A stretch of DNA of 64,000 nucleotides. It comes from Amphibacillus sp052055485. Its GTDB lineage: Bacteria; Bacillota; Bacilli; Bacillales; Amphibacillaceae. Position numbers and translations under genes: made by a program. Position 1 is the stretch's first letter. Each line of letters begins with the position of its first letter. Of this stretch, positions 56,050 through 64,000 are shown piece by piece. The stretch is from assembly GCF_052055485.1 (NCBI RefSeq), contig NZ_CP197171.1, positions 3,844,001 through 3,908,000 of the forward strand, written 5' to 3'. The notes under the pieces were generated by a model, which saw only the letters and a list, made by a program, of their open reading frames with translations, did no database searches and was not told the origin of the DNA.

Positions 56050-57045
56050 TCAAGTCAGTGTCTGTGTTTTAGTAAAGACAATTCGGAAAGTGGTTCCTAC
56101 ATCAATGGTGGATTCTACTTCAAGTCTGTGTCCTAAATAATCCGTCACTTCTTTTGCTAAATAAAGCCCCATTCCCGTTGATTCACGAAATTTTCGACCA
56201 TTGTCACCAGTAAAGAATGCTTGAAAGATTCGTTTAATATCATGGCTTGGAATACCAACACCGTAATCAGCGATTTCTAAAACAGCAGCACCTGCTTTTT
56301 TGTAAACAGAAATATCAATCCGATTACTTCTTCCCGCTGTATATTTAACCGCATTATGCAACAATTGATCTAGAATAAAGTAGAGCCATTTCTCATCCGT
56401 TTCAACCATTGTCTGGTCGTTATTAATCATGATATATGGATAAACATCATGTCGAATATAAAAGCGTTTGTTCTCCAAATTGACATCTTGAATCAGCTTT
56501 TTTAACTTGACAGGTTTAATTTGAAAATCCTCTTGAATCGTACGCATTCGAGCCATGTAAAGAATTGTCTGTAAGCCATTCTTCAATCTTTCCGTTTCTT
56601 CTCTTATATTCGATGATTCAGGTTCATCTAACTCTTTTGCGGTTAATTCAATAACGGAAAGAGGTGTTTTCATTTGATGTACCCAACGATCAATAAATTT
56701 CAAGTGATTCATTTGGTCTTGTTCTGCGGATTCTAATTGATCACGATATAAACGATATTGTGCGACCCCTAATTGATCAAATGCTTTTCCAATCGGAGCC
56801 TGATCAGTTTTCTCAAGCAATTGCTGTAAATCAATCGGTTCTGATGACATTTTTTGATAAAAATGTTTTCGGCGCTGATAATGAAGCACGATATAACACG
56901 CTAAAATAAATAAACTGATCAATATGCCATATGATAAAATAGTGTAATCACGAAAACCGCCTAAAATTAGGATTAAGCAAAATAAAGCGACTTGAATACA
57001 TTGACTGACACATAACCCGATATGTTCCTTTAAAAATAAGATCAT
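56050..57045 (-). CDS. BceS-like intramembrane-sensing histidine kinase
   Basis: 331 residues. Two membrane segments near the N-terminus with almost no loop between them, as in BceS kinases that read transporter flux instead of a ligand. The phospho-acceptor His lies in WVHQMKTPLSVIEL; ATPase motifs LLHNAVKYT, ADYGVGIP and TGMGLYLAKEV are intact. ATG 57045 overlaps the regulator stop by four bases (ATGA), so 57045 is preferred to GTG 57063. Confidence 0.9.
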   Translation of the reverse strand: MILFLKEHIGLCVSQCIQVALFCLILILGGFRDYTILSYGILISLFILACYIVLHYQRRKHFYQKMSSEPIDLQQLLEKTDQAPIGKAFDQLGVAQYRLYRDQLESAEQDQMNHLKFIDRWVHQMKTPLSVIELTAKELDEPESSNIREETERLKNGLQTILYMARMRTIQEDFQIKPVKLKKLIQDVNLENKRFYIRHDVYPYIMINNDQTMVETDEKWLYFILDQLLHNAVKYTAGRSNRIDISVYKKAGAAVLEIADYGVGIPSHDIKRIFQAFFTGDNGRKFRESTGMGLYLAKEVTDYLGHRLEVESTIDVGTTFRIVFTKTQTLT

Positions 57046-57746
57046 GATTGATCGACTCCCCACGTTACATTCAAACGATAGCCAGACCCTCTAACGGTTT
57101 CCACTGCACCTTTAATCCCAAGATCTTGAAGTTTCTTTCGTACTCTCGTCATATTGACATTAAGTGTATTCTCATCAACGAACGTCTGATCATCCCATAA
57201 TTTTTCCAATAGATCTTCCCTTCCTGCTACCCTTGGATGACGTTCAATTAAGAGCTCTAATATATTGGATTCATTCTTTGTTAAATCAATGAGACGACCA
57301 TTAAAATGTAACTCTTGGCGCTCAGGATATAGTTTTAAATCTTTTAATCCTAGAATGCGTTCTTGTTGGTTTCCTGCATACTCTCCATATGCACGCCGCA
57401 ATTGACTACGAATTTTAGCTATCACAATCTCCGGTGAAAAGGGTTTGGTAATGTAGTCATCACCACCGTTTTCGATCGCCATCACCTGATCCATCTCCCC
57501 TGTTCTTGCGGAAATAAAAATAACTGGACAAATCGAGATATTACGTATTTGACGACACCAATAAAAGCCATCATAGTAGGGGAGGTTAATATCCAATAAG
57601 ACCAGATCTGGCTCATGTGCTTGAAAGTGATCGATAATTTGATCAAACGCATCGATGACAATCACTTGATAATTGTATTTTGAAATATATGACGATAAAT
57701 AAGCTGCAATTTTAGGATCATCTTCAATAATCATAATTTTATTCAT
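57042..57746 (-). CDS. BceR-like response regulator
   Basis: 234 residues: receiver with IIEDDPKIAAYL, Asp in LVLLDINLPYYDG and Lys in ITKPFSPE, then an OmpR-type winged helix (LWDDQTFVDENTLNVNMTRV). First gene of a regulator-kinase-ATPase-permease run. It probably activates the transporter genes; the inverted repeat it binds was not identified. Confidence 0.92.
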   Translation of the reverse strand: MNKIMIIEDDPKIAAYLSSYISKYNYQVIVIDAFDQIIDHFQAHEPDLVLLDINLPYYDGFYWCRQIRNISICPVIFISARTGEMDQVMAIENGGDDYITKPFSPEIVIAKIRSQLRRAYGEYAGNQQERILGLKDLKLYPERQELHFNGRLIDLTKNESNILELLIERHPRVAGREDLLEKLWDDQTFVDENTLNVNMTRVRKKLQDLGIKGAVETVRGSGYRLNVTWGVDQS

Positions 57747-58128
57747 TTGACTGCTCCTTGCCTGTTTAATTTTTCATTTAGATTATTAATAAAGTCATTT
57801 TTACTCTTCAGTGCATCTCTCTATACTTATAATGTAACATATCGTCAGTCGGATCGATATTTATGTTTATCCAAAATGATGATCGATGAATTGATTTTGG
57901 CATTAATTATTTTATTCGTAGTTTATATATGTATCTCTCTTTTTATCTCTTTAAAAGTATAGGGCTGTTGCACAATGAAATATAAGTTTTCAATAACTTC
58001 TTTCTTTGTGAGTATTAAAAATGGGATTGAAACATTCTATTCAGCTTTTTAAATTAGACGTTTGAATAAAAAGAATGACAAAATATTCCGTATCACTTCT
58101 TGCATAGAATGGAAGCCCAAAATACGAA

Positions 58129-58403
58129 ATAGAAACACTCTATCCGACATTTTAATTAGATTCGAAGTCCAAAACACGTGATAGAAGCACTCTATCCGAC
58201 ATTTTAATTAGATTCAAAGTCCAAAACACGTGATAGAAGCACCCTATCCGACATTTTGATTGGATTGGAAGTCCAAAATACGGAATAGAAGCACTCTATC
58301 CGACATTTTAATTAGATTCAAAGTCCAAAACACGTGATAGAAGTACCCTATCCGACATTTTGATTGGATTGGAAGTTCAAAATACGGAATAGAAGTGCTC
58401 TAC
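58129..58403 (+). repeat. 52-bp tandem repeat array, five full units
   Basis: Units start at 58129, 58181, 58233, 58285 and 58337, each beginning ATAGAA and containing CTATCCGACATTTT, plus a partial unit from 58389 and a degenerate one before the array. Two unit types alternate in the later part: AAAACACGTG and AAAATACGGA endings. Direct, gap-free repetition without spacers. Confidence 0.92.
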
Positions 58404-58466
58404 TTAGTTTTTCTAGATCGGAGTTAAACTTAACAGAAAAAGAAGCTATCACAAGATATATACATC

Positions 58467-58728
58467 ATAAAATGAAATTTCAATCAGTGGGAGTTAGGTC
58501 TACAGGAAGTATGTCATGCAGATGTTTCCGGTGGGACGAGTAACCGCAGTCCCAGGATGCGGCGATTTTAGTCTGAGTTCTTTTTATTCTCACTGATTGG
58601 GACTGGCACTCAGAATAAGTAAGGCACTTATTCTTGCGATGCAAATACTTCGCAGCTTTCCTTAGTACGATTACTCGTCTTATCGAAGACCATTGTTGCC
58701 CTGAGTTTTACGGACGGTTCTGTGATAA
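58467..58728 (+). repeat. Dispersed repeat R, copy 8
   Basis: Near-complete copy: ATAAAATGAAATTTCAATCA, GTGGGAG, GGTGGGACGAGTAACCGCAG, the GAATAAG/CTTATTC hairpin module, CAGCTTTCCTTAGTACGATT, the tail CCTGAGTTTTACGGACGG and TCTGTGATAAA. Internal CTCACTGATTG (58590-58600) can pair with CAATCAGTGGGAG at the left end. Confidence 0.85.
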
Positions 58729-58847
58729 ATTTTGCAACAGTTTCATATTTTTTCATTTGCATTACACAAAATAAAACTTTACATAAATCGGAAAATTGAT
58801 ACTAATGGTATTTTTTAATATTGAATGTTCATTGATCGTGGATTTCT

Positions 58848-59291
58848 TCAGTCTTCTATAACTACTTTTGCGGAATCCATGTCGACAGGGTGATGAATTG
58901 TATCCCCTACTGGACAATGGGCCTCAATATGTTCTTTAAATGCTTGAACTTTTTCTTTAGGAGCATTTGTTTCAATATGAAAAACTGATCGAATCGATGA
59001 AAAACCAGGTCGAACTTCTGATTTTCCTAAAAAACCATCTGTATCAAGTTCTCCTTCTAATTCAACCCAGAATTGTTTCAAATCAATATCAAATTTTTCA
59101 GCATAAGTTCGTGCAACAATCGATTGACATGCACCCAATGCGGAAAGCAGTAATTCCGCTGGATTCATCCCTGTATCTGTCCCTCCTAAATGCTCAGGCT
59201 CATCAATTCTCACCTTGTGACCACGTACTTCTGCTTCCACTACTACTTGCTCTTGTAACACTGTCTTTGCTTTTATCGTCGTTACAGCCAT
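58848..59291 (-). CDS. OsmC family peroxiredoxin-like protein
   Basis: 147 residues with the two redox Cys of the family, in LLSALGACQS (about 50-59) and AHCPVGDT (about 125-132), plus the LGGTDTGMNPAELLL segment. OsmC/Ohr-related proteins reduce organic hydroperoxides; this one is closer to the YhfA-like branch than to Ohr. Monocistronic. Together with the P450 peroxygenase it points to peroxide metabolism but there is no operon link. Confidence 0.88.
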   Translation of the reverse strand: MAVTTIKAKTVLQEQVVVEAEVRGHKVRIDEPEHLGGTDTGMNPAELLLSALGACQSIVARTYAEKFDIDLKQFWVELEGELDTDGFLGKSEVRPGFSSIRSVFHIETNAPKEKVQAFKEHIEAHCPVGDTIHHPVDMDSAKVVIED

Positions 59292-59564
59292 GATTCATCT
59301 CTCCTTAAAATTATAATTAGAAAAACTCTTCTTTCTATAGAAAGAGTTCGCAAACAAGCATTAATATATACATGATCTTTTTACTCCTGCTCATATTTAG
59401 ATGCTTAGAAATTAGTACCCAGCTTAAGCTTCCAGAAGGAATAAAATAGCTATTTTTTCTGGTGATTAAATAATCAAAAAAACCTTGTCTTGCTGAACAA
59501 AGAGAATCGAGTCAGAATATTCCTCCTCCATTTGTAAACGCTAAGTTAAAAAGGATGTGATTTA

Positions 59565-60242
59565 ATGGATACCATCATTTACGGTTTGCTGACAATAGGT
59601 TATCTTTTATTATTGATCTGGGGTTTAAAACTTGGGCAAAATCATCGTTTATTTGAGCCATCCAATCTGCTACTTCTCGTTATCATTGGACTTATCTATG
59701 ACAATGCGATCATCGGACTCGGACGTTTTATCGGTGAAGGACAAACATTAGCAAATTTAACTTATCTTCGCTATTGGCTCCATGCCCTATTTACACCCAC
59801 ACTCGTTCTTTTTGCTTGGCAGATCTGTATTAAACTTGGTCTACCCTGGGCGAAAAATAGAATAGCTAAAGGATTAATATTTCTTATTACACTGGGGTTA
59901 ATTTTTTATGAATGGTTTAGTTCAATAAGAGACCTTGTGCTTGAACCCACATGGAAAAATGGCATCTTAACCTATGAAAGTGTTGTACAGCAAAAATTCC
60001 CACTCATGGTGATCATCACTACAGTAATCGTGGGTATCATCGGAGCTATTTTATTGAAAAAGTTTCGCTTTTACTGGCTCCTGGTGGGGACAATAATTAT
60101 GATTGTAGGGAGTATTTTAGCCATTTGGATTAAAAATTTCCCAATTATGAATGGTTTAGAATTCCTTTTTATTTTCACCTTACTCAAGACTAAACAATTT
60201 CAAATTGAAAAATTGAATCGGAAATATCATGTTAATGCATAA
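59565..60242 (+). CDS. Integral membrane protein of unknown function
   Basis: 225 residues with about six to seven hydrophobic segments (for example YGLLTIGYLLLLIWGLKL at 6-23 and FPLMVIITTVIVGIIGAILL near 145-164). A conserved-looking RYWLHALFTPTLVLFAW segment follows residue 68. I do not recognise the family. AAGGATGTGAT before the ATG and a perfect terminator downstream support a real gene. Confidence 0.75.
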   Translation: MDTIIYGLLTIGYLLLLIWGLKLGQNHRLFEPSNLLLLVIIGLIYDNAIIGLGRFIGEGQTLANLTYLRYWLHALFTPTLVLFAWQICIKLGLPWAKNRIAKGLIFLITLGLIFYEWFSSIRDLVLEPTWKNGILTYESVVQQKFPLMVIITTVIVGIIGAILLKKFRFYWLLVGTIIMIVGSILAIWIKNFPIMNGLEFLFIFTLLKTKQFQIEKLNRKYHVNA

Positions 60243-60260
60243 TTAAGCGAATTTTCAAAA

Positions 60261-60300
60261 AACGATACAGTTCTATGATTAATCATAGAACTGTATCGTT
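60261..60300 (+). terminator. Bidirectional terminator
   Basis: Perfect 40-base palindrome with arm AACGATACAGTTCTATGATT, followed by T-rich sequence on the plus strand and preceded by A-rich sequence. It serves the convergent membrane-protein genes on either side. Confidence 0.92.
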
Positions 60301-60312
60301 TTATTTTGTCTT

Positions 60313-61521
60313 TTAAAAAATATGAACCAAGAACAAGTAATAAAAAATCATTAAGAAAGCAAATAACAAAGAAAATGGCAATGTCTTTTTTAATAAATCC
60401 ATTAAGGAAATATGGTAATATTCGGATGCCACTAACAAACAAACATGTGTAGGAGAAAGTTGACTAGCTGCATGGGTCATACACATAAGTAGAACCATCA
60501 ATGGTACTCCACCATTTGGAATCGCCGCAAACGCAATGGGGGTACCCAAAGCTATAATGCCTGCTGCCCCGCTGATAATTCCACCTACAAAGAACAAAAT
60601 TGCTAGAATTAAGAACATTGGAATTGGCAAATAAGAAAGGATTTTAGGTAATAATTCTAGTACCCCAACGTGATCAATAAATTCTTTGAAAATCAGGACC
60701 AAAAGCATATTACCTAGCAATTTTAATTCAAATGCTTCCTTTATGAATTTTTTAGCCATCTCAAAAGAAAAACGATACACGAAAAAGCAAAGAAAAATAA
60801 CAATTAATGTTGCCGTAACAACTTGGAACTTGAAAACTAATATCAAAATTAAAATTAAGAACAGTGACCATAAATGCTGGAACAAACGTAAAACGTCTTT
60901 GTAGCGATTCTGACTTTTAGGTGTTTCAGGATCTTTTGGAATTTTACGCAAATATCGTACATAGCCAAGTAGAACTAGAACAATAATCGGTACAAACATT
61001 GCAAACATAAAATTAGGCAAGGCAACTCCTGATAAAGTAACCATTAGCAATACACTGGGGTATGTAGGTAAAGTACTTTCTGGAATATGACGAAACCAGC
61101 TAGTAACAAAAGCTTTTTCTGTAGGATCTAAATAGTCTTTTGTAGTATTATCTACAATATCAGCACAGAGGATCATGGCAGCAGCAGAAGGTAAAAGTCC
61201 AATGAATAATGGTGCAATAGCCGTATTTATTCTTCGATTGTGAAATAAGCCATTCAAATCTTGCTCTGCAAGTTTAATTTGTTTTTTTTCCTCTAACATT
61301 TTTTGTAGATAGGTAATCAAATACAAAGAAACTAAAATTGAAAAATTACTCCAATTTATAAATACATTCGAAGTGATCACCCACCAATTTAGTGGATGGA
61401 TTTGAAATAATATAACAGTAACGGCTAAACCGCCCAATACTGCTTGATATAGTGGCTTATTATATGCTAATAAAATGATGATTGTAAGAAAAATTATAGC
61501 TAAAAATAATAAGGGTAACAT
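60313..61521 (-). CDS. DUF401 family membrane transporter-like protein
   Basis: 402 residues with about ten hydrophobic segments; the family is distantly related to gluconate/citrate-type permeases. Recognisable blocks are APLFIGLLPSAAAMILCADI (about 103-122) and SGAAGIIALGTPIAFA with THAASQLSPTHVCL near residue 355. Substrate unknown. It ends just after the shared palindromic terminator. Confidence 0.82.
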   Translation of the reverse strand: MLPLLFLAIIFLTIIILLAYNKPLYQAVLGGLAVTVILFQIHPLNWWVITSNVFINWSNFSILVSLYLITYLQKMLEEKKQIKLAEQDLNGLFHNRRINTAIAPLFIGLLPSAAAMILCADIVDNTTKDYLDPTEKAFVTSWFRHIPESTLPTYPSVLLMVTLSGVALPNFMFAMFVPIIVLVLLGYVRYLRKIPKDPETPKSQNRYKDVLRLFQHLWSLFLILILILVFKFQVVTATLIVIFLCFFVYRFSFEMAKKFIKEAFELKLLGNMLLVLIFKEFIDHVGVLELLPKILSYLPIPMFLILAILFFVGGIISGAAGIIALGTPIAFAAIPNGGVPLMVLLMCMTHAASQLSPTHVCLLVASEYYHISLMDLLKKTLPFSLLFAFLMIFYYLFLVHIF

Positions 61522-61561
61522 TTTAACCTCCTCATGTTAAAAGAACCTCTAATAATGAGAT

Positions 61562-61602
61562 AAAAAAAGATTACCATTCATAAGTGTTGAACGGCAATCT
61601 TT
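61562..61602 (-). terminator. Terminator after the dimeric-barrel gene
   Basis: AAAGATTACCATTCA / TGAACGGCAATCTTT with mismatches, followed by seven Ts on the minus strand. Confidence 0.8.
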
Positions 61603-61623
61603 CATTGAATTTATTTAGCGATG

Positions 61624-61914
61624 TCACACACTATAAATGCGTACATCAGGTGCTTCAATCCAAACATCTTTCAAGCCTACAAAAACATCATTATTAAACA
61701 ATTCACTTTGAAGATAGGCATCCGCATGTTCCTTAGTATCGAACCCATGAAGAACTTGTACATCTTCTTCACGAACAAGGAGGTCTTTGGATAAAGCTCC
61801 TTTAATTGTTGATAAAAAAGGTTCACGATAATCAGTATAAACCTTTACCGCTGCAGGTCTATTTTCTTCTGGTATTCTCATTGTGATTTCTAAATAAGCT
61901 TTAATAGTTGCCAT
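61624..61914 (-). CDS. Small dimeric alpha/beta-barrel protein
   Basis: 96 residues with the alternating strand-helix pattern of ferredoxin-like dimeric barrels (antibiotic-biosynthesis-monooxygenase type): a beta start TIKAYLEITMRI, VREEDVQVLHGFDTKEHADA, then FVGLKDVWIEAPDVRIYSV. No active-site motif, so the activity is open. GGGGGTGA precedes the ATG. Divergent from an HxlR regulator with a palindrome at its own promoter, which suggests it is that regulator's target. Confidence 0.75.
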   Translation of the reverse strand: MATIKAYLEITMRIPEENRPAAVKVYTDYREPFLSTIKGALSKDLLVREEDVQVLHGFDTKEHADAYLQSELFNNDVFVGLKDVWIEAPDVRIYSV

Positions 61915-61939
61915 TTAAGTCACCCCCTTTTTATAATGG

Positions 61940-61949
61940 TAGTATACTA
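61940..61949 (-). promoter_or_regulatory. Palindromic operator at the HxlR-controlled promoter
   Basis: TAGTATACTA covers the -10 (TATACT) of a minus-strand promoter whose -35 TTAACT lies 16 bases upstream. HxlR/YodB-type regulators bind TAGTA/TACTA-containing palindromes, so repression here is plausible. Confidence 0.55.
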
Positions 61950-62047
61950 TCTGACATTGGTTAGTTAAATAGGTTTGTAAATTTATTAGTAACTCACTTT
62001 TTTAATAGTTCTCATTAAATCAGCGTTTAGTGAAAGGATGGCTTTAA

Positions 62048-62413
62048 ATGTATGAACACAAAATAAAAAAAGAATACAGATGTCCTTTAGAATACGGACT
62101 GGAAATGATTGAAGGAAAATGGAAATCTCGAATTGTTATCATGTTGAGTCAAAAAGACGTGCTGCGCTACAATGAAATTAAAGATGAGATGTTAGACATT
62201 ACAGACTCTGTATTATCCAATACATTGCGAGAGTTGGTAAATGATGAAATGATTGAACGTATTCAATACAATGAAATCCCTGTTAGAGTAGAATATTCTT
62301 TAGCTAAAAAAGGCGAAACACTGGTACCAATTTTAGAAAGCATTTGTTCTTGGTCACAAAATTATATTAAAGAGGATTTAATTGTGAACAATATTTGCAG
62401 TGGAGATCATTAA
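62048..62413 (+). CDS. HxlR-family transcriptional regulator
   Basis: 121 residues with the HxlR winged helix: CPLEYGLEMIEGKWKSRIVI, LRYNEIKDEM, ITDSVLSNTLRELVNDEMIE. Cys12 sits where redox-sensing family members (YodB, HypR) have their reactive Cys, and two further Cys lie near the C-terminus (ESICSWS, NNICSGD). A thiol-stress sensor is therefore possible. AAGGATGG precedes the ATG; the divergent dimeric-barrel gene is the likely target. Confidence 0.88.
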   Translation: MYEHKIKKEYRCPLEYGLEMIEGKWKSRIVIMLSQKDVLRYNEIKDEMLDITDSVLSNTLRELVNDEMIERIQYNEIPVRVEYSLAKKGETLVPILESICSWSQNYIKEDLIVNNICSGDH

Positions 62414-62463
62414 TAAATATAAGTGTTTTACATGAATAAGGAGAGTTACCATGCCGTTCATAG

Positions 62464-62495
62464 CAAGAATAAGTGTTTCTTTATTCTGAGTGCCA
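62464..62495 (-). repeat. Fragment of repeat R (hairpin module)
   Basis: AAGAATAAG...TTTATTCTGAGTGCC is the reverse complement of the GGCACTCAGAATAAG hairpin module of R copy 8 with small changes. Confidence 0.6.
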
Positions 62496-62641
62496 GAACA
62501 TAATGTTTTTCTCGACCAGTCAGTTTACCTGCGCTAAAGCTATTTTAATAGAACATAAACAATAAGGATGGGGAAATTTAAAACAGTATTTAAAATCACG
62601 TCAAATGGGGTAGGATTATGTTAGTGTTCATCATGCTGCTC

Positions 62642-62675
62642 GATTGTATTTAGTTAAAACTAAATGCAATCTTTT
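62642..62675 (+). terminator. Terminator-like hairpin downstream of hxlR
   Basis: GATTGTATTTAGTT / AACTAAATGCAATC with a 2-base loop and one wobble, then TTTT. It is 229 bases after the HxlR stop. Confidence 0.6.
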
Positions 62676-62990
62676 CTGCTTGATGGGATTTCCACATGAC
62701 GATCTTTTTTTTATTAATTTTGAATAACGGATCTTAGGTCCTATACTAACCGACCACATTTAGATAGTCCTTGGAAACTTTTCCATTCATTCACGACAAT
62801 ATAAAGAAAATAATCGATGCACATTTGTCATCCATTATTTTCTCTGTGTCCTTATAGTTGATTACACTTTGAGCGACAATCAATTTTTTATTTAGAAACA
62901 GCTTCCGAAACCGCCTTTTAAAACATAATTTTCCTCAGATTCGAACAAGCTAAATGAAAAATAACCCTATTACTGGTCATTCATGTCTTT

Positions 62991-64000
62991 TTAAGTATAA
63001 GGTAATATAAACCAGAAAGTATGAATATTCCCTTTGGATTGAACACCTATTTTTCCTTTGTGTCGTTCGATTATTTCTTTTGAAATAGCTAATCCTAAAC
63101 CAGATCCTCCTAATTCTCGTGACCGCGAAGGTTCCGTACGATAAAATCTCTCAAAGATTTTTTCCTTATCAATTTCTGAAAGGTCTCGACCTAATCCTGT
63201 TACGGAAACCCTATATTCCGCAGGTAATTTCTCACCTCGTACAATGATTGCGTTTGAGCCTTCATAATAGCGAATAGCATTATCTAATAAATTACTAAGC
63301 ACCTGCGAAATGCTGGTCTGATCGATATCAACAATACCTGAATGAATATCAACCTCTAATTCAATCCCTTTTTGTTCCAATGACCAATGAAATATTTCAA
63401 TTGATTTTTCAATGAACTCTTTCATATCAACTGGTACCTTATTATCAAAAGTTCTATTCTTCATATTTTCCCATTCTTTCAATTGTTCCATTTGTTCTAC
63501 TAGTTGAGTTAATTTTGTTGATTCCGCATAAAGAGATTGATATAATTTTTCATCTCCCTCAATCATTCCACTTTGCAAAGCACCTAAATAACCATTCAAA
63601 TTCGTCAATGGTGTCCGAAACTCATGTGATAAATCAGATACGAGTTTCTTTCTCTGCTGTTCATTAGTTGCTAATTGTTGAGCCAAATCATTAAAATGAC
63701 AGACTAATTCCCCTATTTCACCATTTTCTTTCACTTGGATTGGACTTGGATATTGACCTTGCTTCATCTTTTTCGTGGAGTAAATTAATTTTTTTAATGG
63801 CTGCATAACCTTTTTCATCAAATAAAAATGAATAAGGCTACCTAAAATAACAGCGGAAATACTAAATATCCATAAATATTGAAAAAGCATTGCTTCAAAT
63901 TGGTTTTGTTTTTGTAATGACATAGAAAATAATCCATCTGCTAACATACAGGCTGTATTATAAATAGCCCAGCTACTAAGCATAACAAAAGCAACAATTA
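62991..64000 (-). CDS. Sensor histidine kinase, truncated by the window end
   Basis: The frame stays open to the window edge; the codons before the first ATG (63983) read IVAFV, continuing a membrane segment, so the true start lies outside. A second membrane segment (LWIFSISAVILGSLIHFYLM), HAMP, and HisKA with LVSDLSHEFRTPLTNLNGYL follow, then the ATPase domain with NLLDNAIRYY and GGSGLGLAISKE. The G1 box, usually DxGxG, reads GLGRD here, losing the Asp that contacts adenine. Its regulator should lie beyond the right edge. Confidence 0.85.
   Translation of the reverse strand, partial: IVAFVMLSSWAIYNTACMLADGLFSMSLQKQNQFEAMLFQYLWIFSISAVILGSLIHFYLMKKVMQPLKKLIYSTKKMKQGQYPSPIQVKENGEIGELVCHFNDLAQQLATNEQQRKKLVSDLSHEFRTPLTNLNGYLGALQSGMIEGDEKLYQSLYAESTKLTQLVEQMEQLKEWENMKNRTFDNKVPVDMKEFIEKSIEIFHWSLEQKGIELEVDIHSGIVDIDQTSISQVLSNLLDNAIRYYEGSNAIIVRGEKLPAEYRVSVTGLGRDLSEIDKEKIFERFYRTEPSRSRELGGSGLGLAISKEIIERHKGKIGVQSKGNIHTFWFILPYT

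Larger units (their letters stand above)
57964..58778 (+). repeat. Noncoding element E2, copy b (composite)
   Basis: Left end CTGTTGCACAA at 57964 like E2a, then TATTAAAAAT and TTGAAACATTCTATTCA. TGCAACAG at 58731-58738 is the reverse complement of the left CTGTTGCA, and ATTACACAAAATAAAACTT (58760-58778) matches the right end of E2a. Inside are the tandem array and R copy 8. No transposase frame. Confidence 0.55.
57747..58847. other. Large repeat-filled gap between bceR-like and OsmC genes
   Basis: 1.1 kb without a supported gene. It contains E2 copy b, its 52-bp tandem array and R copy 8, listed separately. The first 200 bases should carry the promoter of the BceRS-like operon. Confidence 0.7.
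62414..62990. other. Intergenic gap with repeat fragment and hairpins
   Basis: A fragment of repeat R in reverse orientation (62464-62495), a terminator-like hairpin at 62642-62675 and an imperfect AGAAAATAAT...ATTATTTTCT hairpin (62805-62841) that could end the sensor-kinase transcript. No gene. Confidence 0.5.

Noticed and set aside
57747..57962. 71-codon plus-strand ORF divergent from the BceR-like gene
   Set aside because: No ribosome site; it occupies the expected promoter region and ends at the E2 left end.
58129..58403. Possible CRISPR array
   Set aside because: Units are 52 bp and directly adjacent with no unique spacers, and no cas genes are nearby. It is a simple tandem repeat.
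57964..58778. Intact insertion sequence
   Set aside because: IS-like ends are present, but no transposase reading frame exists between them.

Overview
The window looks like chromosomal DNA of a low-GC, endospore-lineage Firmicute of the family Bacillaceae. Gene order is largely colinear with Bacillus subtilis: yvcI-rapZ-yvcK-whiA-crh, trxB-yvcD, hprK-lgt-ppaX-yvoF, uvrB-uvrA-yvlC-yvlD, minJ/ctpB/ftsEX/yvjA, and flaG-fliD-fliS-fliT-hpf-secA-prfB. The mix suggests a relative of Amphibacillus/Halolactibacillus-type bacilli, but the genus is inference. Almost every gene is on the minus strand. No rRNA, tRNA, CRISPR array, prophage or intact transposase was seen.

Layout. 0-1.3 kb: an Xre regulator with a DUF3169 membrane protein behind a striking double operator. 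1.4-5.3 kb: carbon-regulation and morphogenesis operon (Nudix, RapZ, YvcK, WhiA, Crh). 5.9-8.0 kb: thioredoxin reductase and a TPR protein. 8.7-13.7 kb: a divergent GlpD-like flavoprotein, acetyltransferase, PpaX, Lgt and HPr kinase. 13.8-16.1 kb: PabB-PabC fusion and a hotdog thioesterase. 16.7-24.0 kb: YvlD, YvlC, UvrA, UvrB (with a LexA box) and RF3. 24.5-27.7 kb: a plus-strand SWIM/SNF2 helicase bracketed by inverted copies of a dispersed repeat. 28-36 kb: MinJ, an HTH fragment, CtpB, an M23 peptidase, FtsX, FtsE and YvjA. 36.6-45.5 kb: RF2 (programmed frameshift), SecA, a plus-strand XylR-like ROK repressor, HPF and the flagellar cap cluster. 45.6-50.3 kb: a PLD-type cardiolipin synthase, a YugP-like protease with an overlooked 49-codon gene before it, and an HssRS-like two-component system. 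50.7-53.1 kb: DUF454, a CYP152 P450 peroxygenase and a repetitive small protein. 53.3-57.7 kb: a complete BceAB/BceRS-type peptide-resistance module. 58.8-64 kb: OsmC, two membrane proteins, a divergent HxlR/dimeric-barrel pair, and a sensor kinase cut by the window end.

How genes work together. HprK, PpaX and Crh, encoded in two separate clusters, form the Ser46 phosphorylation/dephosphorylation branch of carbon catabolite control. FtsEX sits next to a coiled-coil M23 peptidase that is a good candidate for the hydrolase it controls. UvrA and UvrB are one SOS operon. SecA, RF2 and HPF are translation/secretion housekeeping.

The least explained component is noncoding. A dispersed, hairpin-rich repeat (called R here; about 150-330 bp, at least eight recognisable copies in both orientations, plus terminal fragments) fills many intergenic gaps. 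A second family (E2) has CTGTTGCA ends and in one copy carries a 52-bp tandem array with an R copy nested inside. Many short ORFs in the gaps are artefacts of these repeats.
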